Positions 7,692 to 19,800 of a DNA stretch of 64,000 nucleotides are shown here, one piece after another (positions within the stretch are counted from its first letter, which is position 1; each line of letters starts with the position of its first letter). Below the pieces are notes generated by a model that saw nothing but the letters and a program-made list of their open reading frames with translations, was not told where the DNA came from and searched no databases. Where the stretch lies: assembly GCA_035765195.1 (NCBI GenBank), contig DASTYC010000050.1, forward strand, positions 124,001 to 188,000. Direction: 5' to 3'. The position numbers were made by a program, and so were the translations under genes. The DNA comes from CALAED01 sp035765195 (GTDB lineage: Bacteria; Actinomycetota; Actinomycetes; Streptosporangiales; Streptosporangiaceae).

Positions 7692-10121
7692 CTAGATAAC
7701 CGCACCGGAATCACCTCCGGGGCGTGCGGCCTTGGCCGGTTTCCTCGTGGCGACCTTGCCGGTGCCGGCGGTTCGGCCGCTGGGCGGCGGCACGGCACTG
7801 CGGTTATGGAGTTCGATGGCGAGTGGGGTGGCGGTGAACATCGAGGAATAGGTGCCGACGGCGATGCCGATGAGCAGGGCGAGGGCGAAATCGGCGAGGG
7901 AGTCGCCGCCAAGGAAGAGCAGCGCGGTGAGGATGAAGACCGCGCCGAGGCCGGTGTTGATGGTGCGGGGGACGGTTTGGAGTACGGCATCGTTGGCGAG
8001 GTCGGCGAAAGACACCCGAGTGCGGGTGCGCCAGTGTTCGCGGATGCGGTCGAAGACGACGACGGAGTCGTTGACGGAATAGCCGATGACGGTGAGCAGG
8101 GCGGCGAGGAACACCCCGTCGATGGGCTTGCCGAGCCAGGCGAAGATGCCGATGAGGATGGCCACGTCGTGGGCCATGGCGGCGACCGCCGCGGCGCCGA
8201 AGGTCCAGCGGAATCTGATGGCCAGGTAGGCGAGTTGGGCCGCGAGCGCGATGGCGAGCGCGATGAGGGCGTTGCGACGTAGTTCGTCGCCGAGGCTGGG
8301 GCCGATGAACTCATCGCGCAGCTTGGTGGCCTCGCCGCCGTCGCGCGAGAGCGCGGCGCGGATGCGCTCTTGTTCGTCGCCGGTGAGCCGTTCTGCGCGG
8401 ACGGTGATGTTGTCCTGGTCGGAGGCCTGTACGACGGCGCGGGGGAACCCGGCCGCGGCGATGCTCTGGCGGGCCTGATCGACGTCGACGGGCCGGGAGG
8501 TGGAGTATTCGACCAGCCGGCCGCCGGTGAACTCGACGCCGAAGTTCAGTCCGCGCACGAAGATGCCGCCGACGGCGATCACGACCGCGACCGCGGAGAT
8601 GGCGAGCCAGCCGCGCCGGCGGCGCATCAGGTTCGGCCGGCGCCGGGTGAGCCAGGAGCGGACCCGACCGAGTCCGGCCATGCCCGTCACCTTGGGGTGG
8701 CGGCGGACGACCCGTCGATTGACCGCCCATTCGGCGAGGACACGGGTGACGACGAGGGCGGACAGCATGGAGGCGAGCACGCCGATGGACAGCGTGACGC
8801 CGAACCCGCGGACCGGCCCGGAGGCGAGGAAGAACAACAACCCGGCGGCCAGCAGTGTGGTGATGTTGGAGTCGGCGATGGCAGACACGGCGCCCCGGAA
8901 CCCGCCGACCAGGGACCGCCGCAGGCTCTTGTCCCTGCCGGCCGCGTATTCTTCGCGGGCGCGTTCGAACACCAGCACGTTCGCGTCCACGGCCATGCCG
9001 ATGGCGAGGACGAATCCGGCCAGGCCGGGCAGGGTCAAGGTGGCGCCCAGCGCGAGCAGCGCCGCATAGGAGATCAGTCCGTACCCGGCCAACGCGACCG
9101 TGGCCATGCCGCCGAGCAGCCGGTACACGGCGATGATGAACAACCCGGTGAGGATGACGCCGATCACGGCGGCCTTGGTGCTGGCCTCGATCGCGGCCTG
9201 TCCCAGGCTCGGACCCACCGTGCGCTGCTCGATGATCTGCACCGGCACGGGTAGCGCGCCACCTTTGATCAGCAACGCCAGGTCCTGCGCCTCTTCCGGG
9301 GTGAACTGGCCGGTGATCTGGGTGGAGCCGCCCAGGATGCCCACGTTGCACTGGACGCTCTCCTCGACCTGGGGGGAGGAGATGATCTCGTTGTCCAGCA
9401 CGATCGCGACGCGGCGTCGGGGGTCGCCGGGCGGCTGACACGCCGCCTTCCCGGTGACCTGCTCCCAGGCCCGGCCGCCACCGCCGCGGAAGTCGATGGT
9501 GACGAACCAACCCATGCCGGGCTGTTGCGGGTCGGTGCGGGCGTCGGCGCCGCCGACCCCCTCCCCGGTGAGCACGGCCGGGCCGAGCCGCAGCCGCTCC
9601 CCGCCCTCATCGGCGAGCACCACCTCTCGGCGAGGATCGATCACCGTCGGCTGCCTCGACTGCCCAGGGCTCGGGGCCGGACTCGCGGCGGGGTTCCGGG
9701 TGGGGCTCTGGGCGGTGCTCTGGGTGGGGCTCGGCGTCGGGCTCGGCGCCGGGCTCTGAGCGGGTGGCTCGATGCCGAGCACAGGGTGGAAGGTCAGCTG
9801 TGCGGTGCGGCCGATCACGGCGGCCGCCTGCCGCGGGTCCTGCACATCGGGCAGTTCCACGACGATGCGGCGCTCGCCGGAGCGGACCAGGGTGGGTTCG
9901 GAGACGCCGAGCGAGTCGACCCTGCGGCGCAGCACCTCCAGCGCCCGGTCGGTGGATTCGGCGTTGGCCTTGGTGGTGGGTGAGTCGCTGGTTTCCAGCA
10001 CGATCTGGGTGCCGCCACGCAGGTCCAGCCCCAGGCGCGGCGGTTTGGTGACGACGAAGAAGGCGGACAGGGCGACGACGACGAGCGCGAGTACGGCGCG
10101 CACCGCGGCAGCGCGGTTCAC
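7692..10121 (-). CDS. secDF: Protein translocase subunit SecDF (fused)
   Basis: 809 residues joining SecD and SecF in one chain. SecDF is an RND-type membrane machine that uses proton flow to pull exported proteins off the Sec channel. The SecD half has RLGLDLRGGTQIVLE near residue 30 and a periplasmic P1 domain. That domain is interrupted by a Pro/Ser/Thr-rich linker (about 125-165, built from SPAPSPTPSPTQS-like units). Membrane block one includes GFVLAIGMAVDANVLVFERAREE. The SecF half starts about residue 505 (GLNFGVEFTGG) and has VIGYSVNDSVVVFDRIRE. Many actinobacteria carry separate secD and secF in a yajC-ruvABC cluster. This fused copy is elsewhere and may be a second system, perhaps for specialised exported proteins such as its large neighbour. 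Confidence 0.92.
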   Translation of the reverse strand: MNRAAAVRAVLALVVVALSAFFVVTKPPRLGLDLRGGTQIVLETSDSPTTKANAESTDRALEVLRRRVDSLGVSEPTLVRSGERRIVVELPDVQDPRQAAAVIGRTAQLTFHPVLGIEPPAQSPAPSPTPSPTQSTAQSPTRNPAASPAPSPGQSRQPTVIDPRREVVLADEGGERLRLGPAVLTGEGVGGADARTDPQQPGMGWFVTIDFRGGGGRAWEQVTGKAACQPPGDPRRRVAIVLDNEIISSPQVEESVQCNVGILGGSTQITGQFTPEEAQDLALLIKGGALPVPVQIIEQRTVGPSLGQAAIEASTKAAVIGVILTGLFIIAVYRLLGGMATVALAGYGLISYAALLALGATLTLPGLAGFVLAIGMAVDANVLVFERAREEYAAGRDKSLRRSLVGGFRGAVSAIADSNITTLLAAGLLFFLASGPVRGFGVTLSIGVLASMLSALVVTRVLAEWAVNRRVVRRHPKVTGMAGLGRVRSWLTRRRPNLMRRRRGWLAISAVAVVIAVGGIFVRGLNFGVEFTGGRLVEYSTSRPVDVDQARQSIAAAGFPRAVVQASDQDNITVRAERLTGDEQERIRAALSRDGGEATKLRDEFIGPSLGDELRRNALIALAIALAAQLAYLAIRFRWTFGAAAVAAMAHDVAILIGIFAWLGKPIDGVFLAALLTVIGYSVNDSVVVFDRIREHWRTRTRVSFADLANDAVLQTVPRTINTGLGAVFILTALLFLGGDSLADFALALLIGIAVGTYSSMFTATPLAIELHNRSAVPPPSGRTAGTGKVATRKPAKAARPGGDSGAVI

Positions 10122-10194
10122 AACAACTATCTCCGGACGAAACGAGGCCGCCAGACGCGGCGGCGGGGCCGACGATCAGGACCAGGGGTGAGGG

Positions 10195-10632
10195 TCAGAG
10201 ATCGACCGGAGCGCGCGGCGGTGCCCTGCTGCCGATGCCGCCGATCGTCGCGACGCCCGCGTCGGCGCCCGGCCGGGAGGCGGACAGGGCGACGGCCACC
10301 GCCGGCGGACGAATCGACGCTCCACTCGCCGGCACGGCCGCCGGGTGCCCGCCGACGCCGTCGGCTGTGGGGATGTCCGGCGCGGCCCGCTGTGCCCCGG
10401 CCCGGCCGGGAATGGGCCGCTGGGTGCGGGAGGCCACCACCGCGACCTGATCGACGACGGATATGCCCTGCCGGCCGGAAGGTGAGCCGCCGTCGCGATC
10501 GGCGACCGCGGCGGCCGGGGTGACGAGCAGGACCGGCGATAGCACCGCGGCCAGCAGCACCGCGACGGCCACGGCCGGCAGCCACCGGCCCCGCAGGGGT
10601 GCCGGATGTGCGTGCCCCGCCGGCTGCCGCAT
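10195..10632 (-). CDS. Small exported Ala/Pro-rich protein of unknown function
   Basis: 145 residues from an ATG at 10632 with GGAGGG upstream. One hydrophobic segment, LPAVAVAVLLAAVLSPVLLV, ends in TPAAAVA-DR, consistent with a signal peptide or single anchor. The rest is Ala/Gly/Pro-rich with no recognised domain. It sits 73 bases upstream of secDF on the same strand, and downstream of the Rhs toxin gene beyond its terminator. Its position next to a toxin C-terminus raises an immunity-protein possibility. However, it does not look like a folded immunity domain, and the terminator separates the two. The coding call rests on ribosome site, signal-like segment and length. Confidence 0.5.
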   Translation of the reverse strand: MRQPAGHAHPAPLRGRWLPAVAVAVLLAAVLSPVLLVTPAAAVADRDGGSPSGRQGISVVDQVAVVASRTQRPIPGRAGAQRAAPDIPTADGVGGHPAAVPASGASIRPPAVAVALSASRPGADAGVATIGGIGSRAPPRAPVDL

Positions 10633-10778
10633 CGTCTGTGCCCTCCACCTCGTCGGCGGCGCGGTGTGTGTGTCCGCCTCATCAGCTTCGCACAACACCG
10701 GGCGAACGCGCCCGGACCCGCGCCCGCGGCGTTGGCCGCTCGAGATGCCGACCGGTGGGAACGGCCACGGGACCCCGT

Positions 10779-10816
10779 TGAGGCGGGACGGGAGGGGCCG
10801 GGCCCGTCCCGCCTCA
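10779..10816 (-). terminator. Terminator of the Rhs toxin gene
   Basis: A perfect 14-base stem (TGAGGCGGGACGGG at 10779-10792 with CCCGTCCCGCCTCA at 10803-10816) and a 10-base loop, six bases beyond the toxin stop codon. There is no U-tract, as is common in high-G+C actinobacteria. Confidence 0.75.
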
Positions 10817-10821
10817 TGGGT

Positions 10822-13800
10822 TCACCAGGGGATGTCCTCGTCGAAGTCGGGGTGGTCGAAGGGGATCGGGTTGGGGAGGCGGGCGCCGCCGATGGACACC
10901 GGCTGACCGACCAGTTGCTGGACCCGCAGGCTCGGATCACCCGTGAGCGACCAGGCCGGGCCGTTCATCGGATCGGGCGGACCGACCAGCAGGCCTTCCC
11001 CGGGCGCGGCCCAGACGTCGCGGTAGAGCTTGGAGTGCCAGATCGCGACGTTCGTGGTGGCGGCGCGTTCGGAGATGCCAAGCGCCAGTGACGCGTCGGA
11101 GGGAGTGACGAAGGTGAGGAAGGCCGGCATCCTGCCGGAGTTTCCTGCCATCGACCGCGACGCGATGTCGAGATATCCAAGCGGCTGATATCTGCTGTAG
11201 TCGAGGCCGATGGTCCTGTCGGTGGCCTTCATCTCGAAGTAATGGCTGCTCAGATAGAACTCCGTCGGCATCCCGTTCCGTTCAACGACCAGATCGGCGA
11301 TGGCGTCCGGCCGGACGCCCTGCACCGCGCCGAACGTACGGGAGGCGCGCGCGGGGGAGGCGAAGGTCTGAGTGTTCCGGCTGAACGACGCGAGCGGCGT
11401 GGAGATCGTCGCACCGAGCGAGCGGATCGCGACGTCCTCGAAGAGCAGCCCGATGGCCTGGTTGCGGTTGATGCCGGATGGCAGGTTCCGCAGCAGGCCC
11501 CGGTCGTCCAGCATCCCCTCGAACTCCTTCCGGGTGACCGGGGCGTAGCGGGCCCGGTCGAAGAAGAGGTTCTGCCTGCCGTCGGGGTCGACGACCCGGA
11601 CCGGGTTGTGCTCCGCGTAGGAGTAGAGCGCCAGGTTGCCCGGCTTGTAGACGCCGCCGTTGCCCTCCCCGGTCAGGTAGCCGGCCAGCGCCGGATCCGG
11701 AGACTGCCACAGGCTCGTCCGCGCGTCGTAGTAGCGGGCGCCGTAGTAGTACAGGCCGGTTTCTTCGTCGAGTTCCTTGCCGGTGAACAGGTAGGGATTC
11801 TTGGTGTCGGGATGCTCGTCGACCCAGGTCTCCCCGGTCGGGAAGTACTCGTTGTGCTCGGCCAGCGCTCCGTCGGCGTCCGTGCCGAACGTGGTCGACC
11901 CCAGATGGTCGCTCTGATAGAAGAACTGGTCCTTTTCGAAGTTGTTCCCGGACTTGGCGATCTTGGTGACCAGCCGGGTGCTCCCGACGAAGACGTGCTT
12001 GAAGTCGGTGCGGTCGCGCTCGGTGAAGTTCTGATTGGGATAGATGTGGGTCTGGTTGGCGTCCTTGATGATCCGGTTGCCCTGGTCGTCATAGACATAG
12101 CCCGCCGCCGGAGGCTTGCTGAACTTGTCGCAGGAGCTCGGGTCCTGCGACATGTCCTGGTTCTTGCCGGTGTCCTGCACGCAGGCGAGCCGGTTCTCCT
12201 CGTCCCAGATAAGTTGCCGCCGATGGTCGTCCGGCGTCGCGTCACGCTCGATGAGATTGCCGTTGGCGTCGTAGCGCATGGTGTCCGGCCCGATGGCCGT
12301 CGGTGCGTGCGGCTTCTCGTCGCTGTAGCGATACTGCAGGTCGTAGGTGGTGTCCTTGTCCACGCGGACGTTGCCGCCGCCGAGGACGAGTTCGTGCCGC
12401 TGGTCCTTGGCGGCGACGTTGCCGATGAAGTCGTAGCTCATGTCGAGCCGGTAGCGGTCGGCCTTGTCCTCCCCGGTCCGGAACTCGCCGGCGGCGCTGG
12501 TGAGCCGGTTGAGGTCGTCGTAGCCGAAGGTCTGCGTGGACGGCCCGCCCAGCTTCGGGCCGCCGCGCGACGGCAACGCGGCGTCGTTGGTGATCGAGGT
12601 GATGTTGCCGACCGGGTCGTAGCGGTAGCTCACCTTCTGGAAGGCGTATCCGCCCGACTGGTCGGCGGGCAGCGCGGCCTGTTGCGCCGCGAGCCGCCGG
12701 TCGGCGTCCCCGTAGCTGTAGCGGGTGATCACACCGTTCCCGGCTTCCATCAGCACGCGCTGGCCGAACTTGTCGTAGTCCATCCGCTTGAGGTAGGGAT
12801 AGCCGAACCGGCCCTTGACCCCGGCCGCGGAGGTCACCATGCCGCCGCTGTCGTAGCCGTAGGACAGCACCTCGCCGTCCGGGAACGTCAGCTGGAGGAC
12901 CCGGTTCCACGTGTCGTACCTGTACTTCGTGGTGAAGGTCTTGTCGAGGATGCCGTTCCCCGGGACGTGCCGGGTCTCCTCGACGACTTCGCCGAGCGGC
13001 CCGTACCGCCGTTCGACCTTGCCGGCGGCGTCGTCCACCCGGACGACGCGGCCAGCCCCACCGTGATCGGCGCCCGGCCGGCCGTAGGTGTACGACACGT
13101 CGTTCCGCGTGAAGACCGGGTAGTGGATCTTCGCGAGGCGCTTGAAGTCGTAGTCGTACTCCACCGCTTCGTCCCTCGCGTTCAAGTTGGCGGTGATCTT
13201 CTTCACCGGGTTGTCCGCGAGGTCGAAGATGGTCTCGGTCCGCCCCGTGTCGGGGTTGTCCACCACCGTCCGCCGGCCGAAGTTGTCGTACACGGCCCTG
13301 GTGACGTCGCCGTTGGCGTCGATGACCCGCAGGACCTCGCCGAGCGGGTCGTAGTCGTAGCTGGTCCAGATCGACGGCTGATCGCCGGCGGGGTTGGACT
13401 CGTGCACCGCGGTGGTCAACTGGCGGACGTTGCTGTAGCTGAACTTGGTGTTGCCCTTGGCGTCGGTCACCGCCGTCTCGAACTGGGTGGCCGAGTTCCG
13501 GTCCGGTCCGAAGCCGTACGCCGTCGTCACGACCGTGTCGTCCGCGAGCACCGCCCTGGTGATGCGGTCTTGGGTGTCGTAGCTGTTCCTGGTGGGCTTC
13601 ACCTGGTCGAACGCGGGGTTGAAGACCTCATTGGCCGGGCCCTTCGGCTCGCTCGTCGGGTAGTACTGCTCGACGACCCGGCCGAGGAAGTCGAACACCT
13701 GCCGTCCCGACACCGTCATGGCCTCCTGGGGCGGGGTGTCGGGGCCCGCGGACAGGGTGGCGTCCTTCTTGGTCTGGATGACGCGCTTCAGTCCGTCGAC

Positions 13801-16800
13801 GAAGGTGATGGTGTCGATGGTGTCCGGCCGTACCTTCCCGTCGGCCTGCCGGTCGATGTTGCGCGTGACGGCGTACGGCACGTCCGCGTCGGGGTGATAT
13901 TCGAAATCGATCGTGGGCCGCTGCTCCGCGGTCTCGTACGGCCCGGTGATCGAGTCCACCCGGCCGAACGAGTCGTAGGAGTAGCGCATCACCTGGCCGT
14001 TGAAGTCGGTCGTGGTCGCCACCAGGCCGAAGGCCAGGTCATAGGTCGCGGCCGACCGCAGGCCATAGCTGTCGGCGATCGAGATGACGTGGGTCGCCAC
14101 CGTCGAGTCGTAGGCGTACTCCTGCCGGAAGCGCTGGCCCTTCGCGTTGGGCGGGCCGGTGACCGACTTGACGTTGCCGTCGGCGAAGTAGTCGATGTCG
14201 CTGACCGCGGTCGCGCCGTCCGGCAGCTTCGCCCGCACCTGCGTGACGTTGCCGGTCGCGCAGTCCACCGTGGACGAGCGGTCGCGCATCAGCCGCCCGT
14301 CGCCGCGCACCTGGATCGCCCGGGCGGTGCCCACGACGCCGGTGGTCCGGCAGGCCGGGTCGTCGGCCGTGTAGGAGGTCCGGGTCTCGACGTCGTCGGC
14401 CGATCCGGGGTCGCCGGCGTCGAACGAGCGGACGATGTTGCCGAACTCGTCGTAGCTCATCTCGGTGCGTGTTGACTTGCCGGGCTGCGGCTCGCCTTCA
14501 TAGAACCGTTTGTCGGTGCGCACCAGCTGCGGGAAGATCGTTGCCGTGGTGCTCGCCGCGTTCGCCGGGGTCTGCCCGGTGGACACATCTCGCAGCTGGT
14601 AGGCGTTCACCGACTCGCCGAACCGGTGGCCGTCCGCGTCCGTCGTCACCTCGCTCGTGAGCAGACCGCGGGTGTAGTGGCTGTCGGTGCGGTAATCGCG
14701 GGTGACGCCGCGGAACGGCTTGTCGCCGCCCTGCGGGTCGCGGTGCTCCTCGACGACCCTCCCGTAGCCGCGGAACTCCCGCTCAAGCCGGTCCTGCACG
14801 CCCCCGGAGTAGCGGTAGGTGGACAACTGCACGTTCTGGCCGTCCCCGGACATGCCGTCGTCGACCGCCACCCGGGACAGCACCCAGCGCGACTGTGGCT
14901 GGTCGTAGGTGTTGCCGTCCCGCGTGTAGTCGAGGTCGATCTTGGCGCCGAGCGGGCGCCGTACCGTCTTGAGCAGGTTGGTACGGCCGGTGCGGTTCCC
15001 CGCGACCGTGAGTTCGCCGTCGTCGGTGGAGCGCAGATGGTCGGCGAAGCCGTCGCCGTCGATGTCGCGCAGCGCCTGCTCGGCGCGGCTCGCGCCGGTG
15101 AAGGTGTTCGCGCCCGGGTTGATGATGGCGCAGGCGGTCACGACGGCGAAGCAGACCGGGATCGTGACGTACGCGCCACCGTCGACCTTCGCGTTGGCGT
15201 CGGCGTTGATGCCGGACAGGCTGCCGTGGAACGGCACCGGAGCGGCGAACCCGCCGCCGGTGTTGACCGCCACCCGGATCGGGTCGCCATCGAAGATCCG
15301 GTCGGCCAGGCCGTCGCCGTTGACGTCCAGCAAGGTGTTCGCGGTCGAGCTGTTTCCTTCGTTGAAGGACACGCCGCCCGCCAGGCCGTAGAAGTCGGTG
15401 TTGAATCCCAGGTTCAGGCCGCGGTTGCTCGTAGAGCCGTCGTTCAGCACCCCGCCGGGCCACAACTCGGCGGCGGCGAAGCGGTAGCCCAGGTTCAGCG
15501 CCACGTCACCGTTTTCGAAGACGCGGTCGGGCAGTTCGTCGCCGTTGATGTCGAGCAGGTCGAACTCGGTGTCGGAGTCGCCGCTGCCGAGGTTGCCGCC
15601 GATGCCCAGCGGCGGCATGTCGTTGCCGGACTCCGCGGTGTTGGCGGTGCCCTGACCGGGCGGGGCGGCCTGCCCGCGTCCAGTGGCGGCGGTACGGGCC
15701 GCGCTGCCGGCGCTGGCGTTCCCGGCCTCGTTGCGGCTCTTGCGCACGCTCCCGCCGGGCAGCGACCCGCGGGTGGCGCCGAGGCCGCCGTCCATGTCGG
15801 TGTACTGGATGCCGCCCGACCCGACGACGTCGGGGAACTTGTCGCCGTTCATGTCCATGTAGTCGAGCTCGCCGGTGCTGTCGCCGGAGGCGATGCTGCC
15901 GCCGACGCTGATCACCCCGCCGCCGGCGCTGCCGGTGAGGGAGACCTGCGTGGAGCGCGCCAGCCGCGGCACGCCGGCCGGCTCGGTCGCCGTGGCGCCG
16001 GTGCCGCCGGCCCCGGCGGTGGTGCCGCCGAGGTCGGACGCTTCGGGCAGCCCGAGGGTCGGCCCGCCCCAGCGGGAGCTGCTGACCGTGTCCTTGGCGA
16101 CCCACAGCGAGTCGCCCGATGCCCAGCGGCGGTCGGCCGGAGACGGCGAGAACATGATCACCTTGGGCGGGGTGACCTTGGGGTCGGCCGCGAAGGCGTC
16201 CCGGTCCCTGACCGGGTCGACGTCGGTGGGCAACTGGTCGGCGAAGTCGCCGGTGACCGCCAGGTCGGCCTGGCCGATCGGGCGGTCGGCGCGGTCCCGG
16301 TTGCCGTTGTAGCCGACGGCGGCCCAGCCGCGGTACGGCTGCGGGAAGACGCCCTCCTCGGCCGGGCGGTGCAGCGCGCTCGGCGCCGGCTCGAACGCTC
16401 CGCCGCTGCCGTCCGCGCTCACCCGTACCGAACTGGTCTCCACGGCCGCGGCGAGCGCGCGGTCGGTGGTGCTGAAGTCGAAGTACAGCGTGTCGCCGGC
16501 GTTCGCCGCGGCCGTGAACCGCAGGTCCTCGGGCGCGGGCGCGCGGCCGTCCTTGACCTCGATGACCTTCTTGGCGACGAGCTCGCCGGGTCGCTTCACG
16601 GTGAGCACGACCCTGCCGTCGGGTGGGGTGGCGCCGTCGCGGAAGGCGAGCGACGGTTCGACGGTGAGCGTGCCGCCGGCCGGGACGGCGGCGGGGACGG
16701 TGTAGGCCTCCTGCGGCGCGGTCAGGTCGGACACCGGGTAGATGTCGATCTCGTACGGCGGGTTGATCTTCTGCGCGGGGGTGTCGGTGTAGTTCGCGGT

Positions 16801-19800
16801 GGGCGTCCAGTCGAGCCGGGTCAGGTCGATCGGCGAGTCGACCCGCACCCGCCAGCGCAGCTTCTGGCCCTTGGCGACCGGAATATCGCGGGCGATCGGA
16901 ATCTGCCCGGTCGCCGCGGCCCGCAGCTCACCGGTGAAGACTTCCCTGCCGTCCTGGGTGATCGTCACGGCGATGTCGTCGGTGGTGGCGGCCCTCTTGG
17001 TCAGCGTTCCGCCCAGGTGCAGGGTGCCGTCCGCCGGGACGATCAGCTCGGACGTGCGGCCGGCCAGGGTGAAGTCCGCCGCGGCGCCGTAGCGGTACGG
17101 GGACAGACCGTTGACGTCCGTGACGTCGGGCACGCCGACATAGCCGATCTGCGGGTCCCACGACACCTGGTCGGCGGAGCCGTCGAACCTCGACTGCACG
17201 CGGAAGTAGATCCGCTGGCCGCGTTCCACCGGGATCGCGTCCACCTGACCGGGGGAGTGCTCGGCGTGATCGTCCGCGCCGATCGTCTCGGCCCACAGCT
17301 CGGTGTCCTCCTTTTGGACGGCCACCCGCACGCCGTCCGGCTTGGCGAAGGCCGGCCGGTCTCCGGCGGGCTCGGCCAGCCGCACCTGGCCGGTGACGCG
17401 GACCGTGCCGTCGAACGGCGCCACCCACCGGCGCACGCTGTCGACCAGCGGGAAGGACTCGATCCGCCGTTCCCGCTCGGCGGCCAGGTCGGGCAGCAGG
17501 CCGCTCGCGTCGATCTGCCCGGGGCCGATCGGCACCGGCGTGTCCGCGCTGACCCCGTACACCGGGACGCCGTCGGCGCCGACCCGGCCGAACAGGACGC
17601 CCCGGCCGTTCACCAGATCGGTGATGCCGTCGCCGTTGACGTCGGTGAAGTACCGCTCGGTGGTGGCGAAGGTGTCGATGTTGTCGAGTTGCGCAGCCAC
17701 GCCGCCGGCGAACCCTTCCACCCCGACGGTGCGGGACTCGGTGCGTTCGGTCATGATTCCGGGCAGCGTGGGCAGTCGCGTCGCGTCCTGGCTGAAGCGC
17801 GGCTGGCCTCCCGGCCGGGACAGGTTCTTGCGGTACGTCACCGTGCCGCCGGTGGTGAAGACCTTGTCCGGCAGGGAGTCGCCGTCCACGTCGGTCAGCG
17901 CGAGCAGGCCCTCGTCCGTGCCGCTGCCGAAGCCCGTCTTGACGCCCACCGAGCCGGACTTGCTCCGCGAGGGGCCGAAGCCGACGTACAGGTGGCCGCC
18001 CGCGCCGGTGCTGGTGTTGCCGTTCAGGGCGCCGGCCTCGCCGGACCCGCGGCTCGCGCCGTTCACCGTGTCGTTGGCGACGTTGTCGTCCGGCGCGGTC
18101 CAGCCGATCCGGCCGAAGGCCTGGTAGCCGCCGTCGGCGTCGCGGATGTCGTCGTGGTAGTCGAACCTGTGGGTGTTGAACAGCGCGCCGTTCGCGTCGA
18201 ACTGGGCGATGGACGCCAGCAGCGTCTTGTCGAAGGCGCCCGCGCGGTAGCCGAGCTCGTAGCGGCGTACGAGCCGGTCGCCGAACTTCACGTCCACCCG
18301 GCGCAGCAGGTCGGCTGTGACCTGCTTGAACCCGCCGCGTGCGTCGATCAGGACGTCCTTGCGGCGCGGCTCGCCGAGCTCCCGGTCCCGGATGAAGGTG
18401 ACCGTGTACTTCCCTTCGGCGTCGTCGCGGCCGGTGTAACTGATCCGTTGCGGGTAGAGGGCGCGTCCGGGCACCGAACCGCCCTGGGCGACGCCGAAGT
18501 CGTCTTGCCGGACGCCGCGGTAGCGCATGACGTTGCCGTTGCGATCCCGGACCTCGCGCAGCGCCCAGAGGAACACGTGCCCGGCCTCGTCGGTCAAGGT
18601 GGCGTCGTTCGCCGGGCCGTTGGCGCCGGATCCGGCGCCGTACAGCCAGCGCGTGCCGGCCTTGTCGGTGACCTCCCAGGTGTAGTTCGTGGGCGCGTTG
18701 CCATGGCGGACGATCCGGGCGAACCCGCCCTCCACCCGCGTGTGGAACACCTTCTCCGCCGTTCTCGGCTGGAGCGGCCCGCGATGCGCGACCGGCGTCA
18801 ACTGCTCGCCGTTGAGCAGGTAGGTCTCGGTCTCGGCCGCGGCGTCGTAGCGGGGTACGCCCCAGCGTGTATCGATGGTGATGGCCGGGACTGACAGGTT
18901 CCACCCCAGGCCGAGCCAGCCGTTGGCCGTCCCCGAGGTGTAGCCGATGCTCAGACCGGGCTGCAGGCCGCCCCGGCCGGGCGGCACCTCGATCGGGTAC
19001 GACAGCCGAGCCTCGCCCATGTTGTTGGGCGAGGGCGCCTCGATCAGGTTTACCCCGGCGGCGGGCTGGGCGGCCTGGATGCCCTTGAGCTGGTTCGGGT
19101 CGAACGACGCGCCGTCCGGGTGATCGGGGACCGTCACCGTGGCGTTGACCATGTCGGTGAAGTGATCGGTGAGCGACACCACGGTGTGCGTGGTCTCGTC
19201 GACCGTCACCCGCTCCAGAGCCCGCCAGCAGCCGGCCTGCTCGTCGTAGTAATAGGTGTGCACGTCCTGGGCGGTCAGCCCGTCGGCCACCAGCGCCGGG
19301 TCGTAGGGGAGGGTGAGCTCGATCTTCTGCTGGAACCTGAACGGGTGCGGTGTGAACCGGTAGCCGTGTCGCGGGCCCTGCGTCACGTTGGTCATCCCGG
19401 TGTCGAGCGGCGGTAGCTCCGTCTCGCTGAGCGGGGTGATGCCGATCTCGATCGGATCGGGCGTCGCGTCGGCGCCGATCGCCAGCTTCGCGTCTTCGTA
19501 GGCCAGCGTCGTGACTCCGCCGGTCGCGGCGGCCGCCTGCGGATCCACCATCGCCTGAAAGGCCGCCGGCCCTCCCGCGGCCGCGGCCGCCGCCGGCCGT
19601 CGCTGACTCACCTGTGTCGCCTGCGCGGCACTGTCCGCGCTCCCTGTGCCGAACGCGCAGGTGGCGACGGTCTGGTCGGCGTCCAGCGGGACCGACGCCG
19701 ACCGAAGATCGGCGGTGACGAGCGCGCCGAGCATCGCCAGGACGGCGAAGACCGAGATGGAGCGGCGCCGGGCACGGCCCACCGCCAACGTCCGGCCGAA

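Noticed and set aside
11242..14475. Second long + strand open frame (about 1077 codons)
   Set aside because: Also a shadow of the Rhs gene; no ribosome site and no recognisable sequence.
11600..18600. Repeated motifs as a possible CRISPR array
   Set aside because: The periodicity is degenerate Rhs/FG-GAP protein repeats in one long frame, not identical short repeats with unique spacers.
14626..18894. Very long open frame on the + strand (about 1420 codons)
   Set aside because: It is antisense to the Rhs/SpvB gene and mirrors its G/C third-position bias; its product is low-complexity Val/Gly/Arg with no domain.
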